A stretch of 47,865 nucleotides of DNA, from positions 80,204 through 128,068 of the forward strand of contig DHHQ01000005.1 in assembly GCA_002403375.1 (NCBI GenBank), given 5' to 3'. The DNA is from Thiobacillus denitrificans (GTDB lineage Bacteria; Pseudomonadota; Gammaproteobacteria; Burkholderiales; Thiobacillaceae). The first letter of the stretch is position 1. Every line of letters starts with the position of its first letter. Shown here piece after piece: positions 42,041 to 47,865 of this stretch. Both the position numbers and the translations under genes were made by a program. The notes beneath the pieces are model-generated. The model had not been told where the DNA came from and searched no databases. It was given only the letters and a program-made list of their open reading frames with translations.

Positions 42041-43153
42041 ATGGGACAGGACCTGCTCCCCATCGTCTTCGCCTCGCTCGCCATCGGCCTCGCTGCCGGA
42101 TTCGTCATGCACCGCGCCGATTTCTGCGTCACCGCGTCGTTCCGCGACATGTTCCTGTTCCGCGACTTCTTCCTGATGCGCCAGATGGTGCTGCTCGTCG
42201 TCGTCAGCATGGTGCTGTTCGAGTCCGGACGCCTGGCCGGTCTGATTCCGGGCCAGTCCTTCCCGCTCCTCGGCACGCCGACGCTGGCCAGCGTCGCCGG
42301 CGGCTTCGTGTTCGGCATCGGCATGGTGCTCGCCGGCGGCTGCGTCGTCGGCAGCCTGTACAAGATGGGCGCGGGCAGCGCCGCCGGCGCGCTGGTGTTC
42401 ACCGGCATGCTCGCCGGCTCGGCCGCCTACGCCGAGATCCACCCGCAGTGGAGCGCGTTCGCCAGGGCGACCGTGCTGGTCGACGACGCGATCACCGTGC
42501 CGCAGTGGCTGGGGCTGTCGCCCGCCGTGCTACTGCTGCCGCTCGCCGCGCTGGGCGCCCTGTGGCTGGCGCGCGAGTTCCGCGCCGGGCGCATGCAGCG
42601 GCCGGCGTTCGCGGTCGGCCACCTTGCGCCGTGGCGCGCCGCCGTCATCCTTGCCGGACTGGGCTTCGCCTCGTACCTGCTGGTCGGCATGCCGATGGGC
42701 ATCACCACCAGCTACGCCAAGCTCGGCGCGGCCATCGAGTCGCTGGTCGCGCCCGGGCATGTCGCCGGCCTCGCCTATTTTTCGCTGCAGCCGCTCGACT
42801 ACACGCCGCCTTTTTCCACCCGCGCGATCCAGGGCGGGCCCGGGCCGCAGCTCGACGCGATCGCCGCGATCCAGTACCCGCTGGTCCTCGGCATCGTCGG
42901 CGGCGCGATGGCGTCGGCGCTGCGGCTGGGCGAATGGCGGCTGCGCGGGCGCCTGCCGCGTCGGCAGTGGCTTTCGGCGCTCGCCGGCGGCCTGCTGCTC
43001 GGGCTGGCGGCGCGCATGGCGCCGTCGTGCAACGTCTGGCACCTGTGGGGCGGGGTGCCGATCCTCGCGCTGCAGAGCCTGCTGTTCGTGGCGGGGCTGC
43101 TGCCCGGGACCTGGGTCGGCGCCCGCCTGCTCACGCGTTTCGTGATACGGTAG
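42041..43153 (+). CDS. tsuA: YeeE/YedE-family thiosulfate transporter (TsuA-like)
   Basis: The 370-residue membrane protein has the YeeE/YedE duplication with the conserved cysteine-bearing segments of TsuA: HRADFCVTASFRDM, VLAGGCVVGSLYKMGAGS and MAPSCNVWHLWGGVP. TsuA passes thiosulfate across the inner membrane by relay between cysteines and partners with a TusA-like protein (TsuB) that binds the arriving sulfur. Here such a gene follows after 6 bases. This supports thiosulfate (or another sulfur anion) uptake for assimilation or oxidation. Confidence 0.85.
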   Translation: MGQDLLPIVFASLAIGLAAGFVMHRADFCVTASFRDMFLFRDFFLMRQMVLLVVVSMVLFESGRLAGLIPGQSFPLLGTPTLASVAGGFVFGIGMVLAGGCVVGSLYKMGAGSAAGALVFTGMLAGSAAYAEIHPQWSAFARATVLVDDAITVPQWLGLSPAVLLLPLAALGALWLAREFRAGRMQRPAFAVGHLAPWRAAVILAGLGFASYLLVGMPMGITTSYAKLGAAIESLVAPGHVAGLAYFSLQPLDYTPPFSTRAIQGGPGPQLDAIAAIQYPLVLGIVGGAMASALRLGEWRLRGRLPRRQWLSALAGGLLLGLAARMAPSCNVWHLWGGVPILALQSLLFVAGLLPGTWVGARLLTRFVIR

Positions 43154-43159
43154 CCGCCC

Positions 43160-43402
43160 ATGACGCAGACCATCGACATCGACATTCGCGGCCAGCTCTG
43201 TCCTTCCTGCCTCCTGCTGACGCTGAAGGAACTCAACCGCTGCGGCGCGGCCGTGCGCGCCGGCGATGCCGAGATAGTGGTCACGACCGACGACCGCCAG
43301 GCCACCGCGACCATCCCCGCGACGGTCGACCGCATGGGCTACGGCGCGGCAGTCGAGCGCGCCGACGACGCCTACCGCATCCGCATCTTCGGCCGCCACT
43401 GA
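43160..43402 (+). CDS. tsuB: TusA-family sulfur carrier (TsuB-like)
   Basis: The 80-residue protein has the TusA fold: DIDIRGQLCPSCLLLTLKELNRCGAA, then IVVTTDDRQATATIPATVDRMGYGA. The sulfur-accepting cysteine in the first helix cap is present. The usual CPxP is CPSC here, which adds a second cysteine two residues on and could permit a disulfide or persulfide relay. Adjacent to the thiosulfate transporter, it most likely accepts sulfane sulfur in the cytosol. Confidence 0.85.
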   Translation: MTQTIDIDIRGQLCPSCLLLTLKELNRCGAAVRAGDAEIVVTTDDRQATATIPATVDRMGYGAAVERADDAYRIRIFGRH

Positions 43403-43420
43403 GCCGCCCCTACGCCGACC

Positions 43421-45631
43421 ATGCCGAGCAAAGAGGACGCCTTCCGCTACATCCGCGCCAAGATCGACGAGCTGCTGACCGTGATGGGGACGCAGCCGCT
43501 GCGGCCCGAGGAGCTCGACGACGAGACGCTGATCGAGCTCGACCCGATCGGCATCGTCAGCGGCGCCTTCTCGCAGGTCATCGCGCACCTCAACGAGACC
43601 AACCACCGGCTCAACCTGGCGACCGACGAGATCCGCGCCATCCTCGACGCCCTGGGTGCCGCGGTGGTCGTGCTCGACCTCGACGAGCGCATCGACGACT
43701 GCAACCGGCGCGCGCTCGACTGGCTGTTCGGCGGCGTCGAGCGCGAGCGGATCGTCGGCCGCTACGCCGACGAGGTGTGCGACGCCAGCGGCGAATTGCT
43801 GGCGGTCCGCAAGGCCGCAGACGGCGCGAGCCACGAGGTCTGCCTGCACGGTCACGACGTGCAGATCGTCGCCTCGCGCATCCTCGACGAGGCGGGCCGG
43901 CACGCGCGGACGGTCATGCTGTTCGTCGACATCACCCGGCAGAAGCAGAACGAGCGCCACCTGCAGCTCTACGCCGAGGTGTTCAGCCACCTCGGCGAGG
44001 GCATCCTGATCACCGATGCCGACAGCCGCATCGTCGAGGTCAACGCGGCGGTGTCGCGCATCACCGGCTTCCCGCGCGAGGAACTGGTCGGCGCGAGGCC
44101 GAGCCTGCTCAATTCTGGGCTGCACGAGCCTGCGTTCTTCCGCGACATGTGGCAGGCGCTGCACCGGGACGGCTACTGGCAGGGCGAGATCTTCGACCGC
44201 GCGCGCGACGGCCGCATGCTGCCGCTGCTGCAGACCATCAGCGCGGTGCGCGACCCCGCAGGGCGGCTGACGCACTACATCTCGGTGATGACCGACATCA
44301 CGTCGATCAAGGAGACGCAGACCCGGCTCGACTTCCTCGCCCACCACGACGTGCTGACCGGGCTGCCCAACCGCTTGCTGTTCGGCGACCGCCTGCATCA
44401 CGCAATCGAGCGCGCGCGCCGCGACGGGCTCGCGGTCGCGCTGCTGTTCATCGACCTCGACCATTTCAAGAACATCAACGGCAGCCTCGGCCACCAGGTC
44501 GGCGACCAGCTGCTGGTCGAGGTGGCGAACCGGCTGCGCGGGCTGGTGCGCCAGTCCGACACGCTGGCGCGGCTCGGCGGCGACGAGTTCGTCGTCCTGA
44601 TGGAAAGCCGCGTGTCGCACGCCACCGCGTCGAAGCTGGCCGACAAGATGGTGACGGCGTTCCGGCAGCCGTTCGTGGTGAACGGCGCCGACCTCTACAT
44701 CGGCTGCAGCATCGGCGTCACGCTGTTTCCCGACGACGGCGCCGATGCCGTGGCGCTGCTGAAGAACGCGGATACCGCGATGTACCGCGCGAAAGAGGCC
44801 GGCCGCGACGGCCAGGTGCGCTACAGCGCCGAGCTGTCGGAAATGGCGCACAGCAAGATCGCGCTCGACCACGCCCTGCGGGCGGCGGTGCGCGACGGCC
44901 GCTTCGTCCTGCATTACCAGCCCATCGTCGACATCCGCAGCGGCCGCGTCGTTTCCTGCGAGGCCCTGATCCGCTGGCCGGACGGCCCCGCCGGCTCGGA
45001 GTGCCCGAACAGTTTCATTCCGCTCGCCGAGGAGACGCGGCTGATCGTGCCGCTCGGCGAATGGATCCTGCGCGAGGCGCTGGGCCAGATGCGCGCCTGG
45101 CAGACGGCAGGCCTCACGCTCGACTACATCTCGGTCAACATCTCGGCGGTGCAGCTCGCGCAGGCCGACTTCCCCGACCGCGTCATCGCCCTGCTGCACG
45201 AATGCGGCGTCGCCGGCGAGCAGCTGCAGATCGAGCTGACCGAGAACGTGCTGATGCGCGACATCGAGCTGTGCTCGTGGGTGCTCACGCAGTTGCGCGA
45301 GCACGGCATCCGCGTCGCCATCGACGATTTCGGCACCGGCTACTCGAGCCTCACCTACCTCAAGCAGCTGCCGATCGACAACCTCAAGATCGACCGTTCG
45401 TTCGTGCGCGACATCCCGGGCGACCCCAACGATTGCGCGATCGCCGGCGCGGTCATCGGCCTCGCCCGCGCGCTCGGGCTCGACGCCATCGCCGAGGGCA
45501 TCGAGTCGCAGGAGCAGGAGGACTATCTGGCGGGGATGGGCTGCAGCCTGATGCAGGGCCATCGCTACGCGCACGCGCTGCCGGCGGACGACTTCGCCCG
45601 CCTCGTCGCGGCGCCGGCCGTCCCCGCGTAA
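43421..45631 (+). CDS. PAS-PAS-GGDEF-EAL cyclic-di-GMP enzyme
   Basis: The 736-residue cytosolic protein has an N-terminal helical region and two PAS domains (about residues 70-170 and 185-305; the second is VFSHLGEGILITDADSRIVEVNAAVSRITGFPREELVG). A GGDEF domain follows, with FLAHHDVLTGLPNR and the intact RLGGDEFVVL. The EAL domain contains CEALIRW and DDFGTGYSSLTYLKQLPIDNLKIDRSFV. Both catalytic signatures are intact, so synthesis and breakdown of c-di-GMP are both possible. It starts 18 bases after tsuB and may belong to that transcript; no membrane segment is seen. Confidence 0.93.
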   Translation: MPSKEDAFRYIRAKIDELLTVMGTQPLRPEELDDETLIELDPIGIVSGAFSQVIAHLNETNHRLNLATDEIRAILDALGAAVVVLDLDERIDDCNRRALDWLFGGVERERIVGRYADEVCDASGELLAVRKAADGASHEVCLHGHDVQIVASRILDEAGRHARTVMLFVDITRQKQNERHLQLYAEVFSHLGEGILITDADSRIVEVNAAVSRITGFPREELVGARPSLLNSGLHEPAFFRDMWQALHRDGYWQGEIFDRARDGRMLPLLQTISAVRDPAGRLTHYISVMTDITSIKETQTRLDFLAHHDVLTGLPNRLLFGDRLHHAIERARRDGLAVALLFIDLDHFKNINGSLGHQVGDQLLVEVANRLRGLVRQSDTLARLGGDEFVVLMESRVSHATASKLADKMVTAFRQPFVVNGADLYIGCSIGVTLFPDDGADAVALLKNADTAMYRAKEAGRDGQVRYSAELSEMAHSKIALDHALRAAVRDGRFVLHYQPIVDIRSGRVVSCEALIRWPDGPAGSECPNSFIPLAEETRLIVPLGEWILREALGQMRAWQTAGLTLDYISVNISAVQLAQADFPDRVIALLHECGVAGEQLQIELTENVLMRDIELCSWVLTQLREHGIRVAIDDFGTGYSSLTYLKQLPIDNLKIDRSFVRDIPGDPNDCAIAGAVIGLARALGLDAIAEGIESQEQEDYLAGMGCSLMQGHRYAHALPADDFARLVAAPAVPA

Positions 45632-45637
45632 GCTGCA

Positions 45638-45668
45638 GCCCGCGCTACGGCGCGCCGGCACCCTTTTT
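45638..45668 (+). terminator. Weak intrinsic terminator candidate after the GGDEF-EAL gene
   Basis: GCC-CGCGC-TACG-GCGCG-CC-GGC forms an 8-bp stem with a two-base bulge (45638-45659). Four bases follow before five T. The distance and bulge make it weaker than the terminators at 6065 and 17154. Confidence 0.35.
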
Positions 45669-45721
45669 AAAACCATGGCTTTTCGGTAGGCTTCGCGCTA
45701 CTCACGCGAAAAACCGACCCC

Positions 45722-46621
45722 ATGCATTTCACCCCCGAATCCTTCCGCGCCTGGCCGACCAAGCGCATCACCCTGCTGGGCATGTCCGGCGTCGGCAAGA
45801 CGCACATCTCGACCATGCTGCGCGGCCACGAGTGGTTCCATTTTTCCGGCGACTACCGGATCGGCACGCGCTACCTCGACGAGCCCATCCTCGACCTGAT
45901 CAAGCAGCAGGCGATGCAGGTGCCGTTCCTGCGCGACCTGCTGCGGCGCGACTGGATCGACATCAAGAACAACATCAAGATCCACGACCTCGGCCCGGTA
46001 CTCACCTTCGTCGGCAAGCTCGGCGGGCCGGAGTGGGGCGGGCTTTCGCTCGACGAATTCAGCCGCCGCCAGGCCGCGTACCGCGACGCCGAGATCGCGG
46101 CGATGCGCGACGTCCCCGAGTTCATCCGCAAGGGCCAGGAGATCTACGGTTATCCGCACTTCGTCAACGACGTCGGCGGCAGCCTGTGCGAGCTCGACGC
46201 CCCCGGCGTGGTCGAGCTGCTCGCCGAGCACACGCTGATCCTCTACATCCAGACCACCACCCGCGAGGAGGAGGACACGCTGATCAAGCGCGCGCAGTCC
46301 GACCCCAAGCCGCTCTACTTCCGCCCGGCCTTCCTCGCCGAGCAACTGCCGGTCTACCTTGCGGAAAAGGGCCTCGAGTTCGTCGCGCAGGTCGAGCCCG
46401 ACGACTTCGCGCGCTGGGTGTTCCCGCGCCTGTTCCATTCGCGCATCCCGCGCTACGAGGCGATCGCGAAGCCGCACGGCTACACGGTGACCTCGCAGGA
46501 AGTGGCGCAGGTGCGCGACGAGCGCGATTTCCTGGCGCTGCTGGAAACCGCGATTGCGCGCAAGGGATCAGGGGACAGGATTCAGGATTCAGGGGAATTG
46601 AATGCCGCTGGTCGCGCATAA
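45722..46621 (+). CDS. P-loop ATPase-like protein upstream of metA
   Basis: The 299-residue protein has a clear Walker A motif, GMSGVGKT, near residue 20. The rest is not assignable to a well-known family: GDYRIGTRYLDEPILDLIKQQAMQVPFLRDLLRRDWIDIKNNIKIHDLGPV, HFVNDVGGSLCELD, LILYIQTTTREEEDTLIKRA. It may phosphorylate or bind a nucleotide-linked partner. The final 18 residues (GSGDRIQDSGELNAAGRA) come from a heptad DNA repeat and overlap the metA start by 20 bases, so the true end may vary among strains. Its link to methionine synthesis rests only on position. Confidence 0.7.
   Translation: MHFTPESFRAWPTKRITLLGMSGVGKTHISTMLRGHEWFHFSGDYRIGTRYLDEPILDLIKQQAMQVPFLRDLLRRDWIDIKNNIKIHDLGPVLTFVGKLGGPEWGGLSLDEFSRRQAAYRDAEIAAMRDVPEFIRKGQEIYGYPHFVNDVGGSLCELDAPGVVELLAEHTLILYIQTTTREEEDTLIKRAQSDPKPLYFRPAFLAEQLPVYLAEKGLEFVAQVEPDDFARWVFPRLFHSRIPRYEAIAKPHGYTVTSQEVAQVRDERDFLALLETAIARKGSGDRIQDSGELNAAGRA
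46569..46596 (+). repeat. Four heptad repeats (CAGGRNN) at the ATPase/metA junction
   Basis: CAGGGGA, CAGGATT, CAGGATT and CAGGGGA follow each other without gaps. A change in copy number would shift the reading frame of the ATPase tail, because 7 is not a multiple of 3. The last unit supplies the AGGGG ribosome site of metA. Confidence 0.8.
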
Positions 46622-47654
46622 CGCCCTGCCCAGCTTCGAGCGCCTGCGCCGCGACGGCATCACGGTGCTGTCGACCGAGCGCGCGGCGCAGCAGGAGATC
46701 CGCGAGCTCCACGTCGGCCTGCTGAACATGATGCCGGACGCGGCGCTCGAGGCGACCGAGCGGCAGTTCTACCGGCTGGTCGGCGAGTCCAACCCGATCG
46801 CGCAGTTCTACATGCATCCCTTCACGCTGCCGACGCTGCCGCGCGGCGAGGCGGCGCAGGCGCACATCGCGCAGTACTACGAAAGCTTCGACGACATCCG
46901 CGCGGCCGGGCTCGACGCGCTCATCATCACCGGCGCCAACGTCAGCCATCCCAACCTCGCCGACGAGCCGTTCTGGCAGCCGTTGATCGAGGTGATCGAC
47001 TGGGCCTGGGACAACGTCACCTCGACCCTGTGCTCGTGCCTCGCCACCCACGCGGTGATGCAGTTCCGCCACGGCCAGACGCGGGTCAGGCAGCCGCAGA
47101 AGATCTGGGGCGTGTTCGAGCATCGCGTCACCGACGGCCGTCACCCGCTGGTCGCCGACGTCAACACCCGCTTCGACGTGCCGCACTCGCGCTGGAACGA
47201 CGTCTCGCGCGCGCAGTTCGAGGCGGCCGGCGTCAAGGTGCTGGCCGAGAGCGCGGACGCCGGCGTGCACCTCGCGGTGAGTCCGGACGGGCTCAGGACC
47301 GTGTTCTTCCAGGGCCACCCCGAGTACGACACGGTCTCGCTCTTGAAGGAATACAAGCGCGACCTGCTGCTCGCCGCGTCCGGCAAGCTGCCGGCCTTCC
47401 CGCCGTTCCCGCGACGCTACTTCAACCGCCAGGCGCAGGCCCTGCTCGCCGAGTACGCCAGCCGCACCCGGGCGGGCGAGACGCTGGCCTTCCCCGAGCC
47501 GCTGCTGCTGCCGCTGCTCGACAACACCTGGCACGACACCGCCGAGGGCGTGGTCGGCAACTGGATCGGCTGCGTCTACCAGGTCACCCACCGCGAGCGC
47601 GGCCTGCCCTTCATGCCGGGGGTCGACCCCAGCAATCCGCTCGGTCTCGCATGA
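46602..47654 (+). CDS. metA: Homoserine O-succinyltransferase (MetA family)
   Basis: The 350-residue enzyme acylates homoserine, the committing step of methionine synthesis. The MetA class signatures are LHVGLLNMMPDAALEATERQFYRLVGES, LIITGANV and the catalytic cysteine in TLCSCLATHAVMQF, with a later histidine-glutamate pair in FFQGHPEYD. Whether succinyl- or acetyl-CoA is used cannot be read with certainty. The ATG at 46602 follows AGGGG from the heptad repeat. It overlaps the preceding gene by 20 bases, and its stop overlaps the next start (ATGA). Confidence 0.93.
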   Translation: MPLVAHNALPSFERLRRDGITVLSTERAAQQEIRELHVGLLNMMPDAALEATERQFYRLVGESNPIAQFYMHPFTLPTLPRGEAAQAHIAQYYESFDDIRAAGLDALIITGANVSHPNLADEPFWQPLIEVIDWAWDNVTSTLCSCLATHAVMQFRHGQTRVRQPQKIWGVFEHRVTDGRHPLVADVNTRFDVPHSRWNDVSRAQFEAAGVKVLAESADAGVHLAVSPDGLRTVFFQGHPEYDTVSLLKEYKRDLLLAASGKLPAFPPFPRRYFNRQAQALLAEYASRTRAGETLAFPEPLLLPLLDNTWHDTAEGVVGNWIGCVYQVTHRERGLPFMPGVDPSNPLGLA

Positions 47655-47865
47655 CGGCCGCCAGCGCGCACTTCGACGAGAGCCAGGGCGCGCTGATCGC
47701 CGGCGGCGACTGGCACGCCGCAGCGGCGTCCGCGCTGCCCCGGCTCGCCGGCAAGCGGGTGCGCATCCTCGACGGCGCCGGCGTCACCCGGCTCGACACC
47801 AACGGCGCCTGGCTGCTGCTCGCCGCGGCATGCCCGCAGCCCGGCGACCCGATGCCCGAGCTGCG
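47651..47865 (+). CDS. MlaE-family ABC permease, N-terminal part only
   Basis: The gene runs off the right edge after 71 codons. The visible part (SAHFDESQGALIAGGDWHAAAASALPRLAGKRVRILDGAGVTRLDTNGAWLLLAAA) looks like the STAS-like N-terminal extension found on MlaE-type permeases that move phospholipid or organic solvents across the envelope. The membrane domain lies outside the window, so the call rests on this domain alone. The start overlaps the metA stop. Confidence 0.6.
   Translation, partial: MTAASAHFDESQGALIAGGDWHAAAASALPRLAGKRVRILDGAGVTRLDTNGAWLLLAAACPQPGDPMPEL

Noticed and set aside
45681..45721. Hairpin TTCGCG-N7-CGCGAA before the P-loop gene as a terminator
   Set aside because: It is followed by A, not T, on the plus strand and has no suitable T-run directly after the stem on the minus strand. 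It may be chance in GC-rich DNA.
42448..46725. A 1425-codon plus-strand frame and a 1048-codon minus-strand frame over 42.5-46.7 kb
   Set aside because: Both are arginine-, alanine- and proline-rich shadows of tsuA, the GGDEF-EAL gene and the P-loop gene, which have clear domains in their own frames.

Overview
The window is about 48 kb of high-GC, gene-dense chromosome from a betaproteobacterium. The gene complement (LysA/CyaY/LptM, ArgH next to an AlgZ/AlgR-type pair, TorF-GlnK-AmtB, HemP, UbiK, ComM, MetH) and codon use fit Rhodocyclales (Thauera/Azoarcus-like) or a Thiobacillus-like lineage. I cannot fix the genus from sequence alone. I saw no rRNA, tRNA, CRISPR array, prophage or intact insertion sequence.

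Layout. 1-6.1 kb: a truncated histone-H1-like basic protein, lptM-lysA, cyaY, a MarR-type regulator with a C-terminal cysteine cluster, argH, and a LytS/LytTR-type two-component pair ending at a clear intrinsic terminator. 6.1-14.3 kb: a Nudix ADP-sugar hydrolase, an AT-rich orphan membrane protein, metH, a rhodanese, a VIT1/CCC1 transporter with a short ferritin-like N-terminus, comM and ubiK. 14.3-17.2 kb: torF-glnK-amtB behind a sigma-54 promoter with two NtrC-like sites 31 bp apart.

17.3-30.1 kb is the most interesting block. It is a nitrogen-scavenging cluster of the type long annotated as urea carboxylase but now known in several bacteria to degrade guanidine. In order it holds an ABC transporter (three genes), a creatininase-family hydrolase, a GlnT-type glutamine synthetase, a NikR-like regulator, two DUF1989 carboxyguanidine deiminase subunits, a biotin-dependent carboxylase and an allophanate hydrolase broken by a one-base deletion. 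Three control layers are visible. The first is a near-perfect sigma-54 promoter with NtrC-like and IHF-like sites. The second is a NikR-type operator (GTATTA-N16-TAATAC) just after the predicted transcription start. The third is a guanidine-II (mini-ykkC) riboswitch placed inside the cluster, directly before the carboxylase gene. Its two ACGR hairpins are separated by a 143-bp imperfect inverted repeat. The NikR-like protein lacks two of the four canonical nickel ligands.

30.1-47.9 kb: an LTA-synthase-like sulfatase behind a run of 19 G (its own strand), two small periplasmic or cytosolic proteins, a Fur-type hemP promoter followed by an OprB-like porin and a di-haem peroxidase, a Coq10/RatA-like protein, YceH, a LapA-like membrane protein and a coiled-coil protein, an SLC13-type permease, an exported nitroreductase-family protein coupled to an unknown protein, a tsuA/tsuB-like thiosulfate uptake pair, a PAS-GGDEF-EAL protein, a P-loop protein, metA carrying a heptad tandem repeat at its start, and the beginning of a MlaE-type permease.
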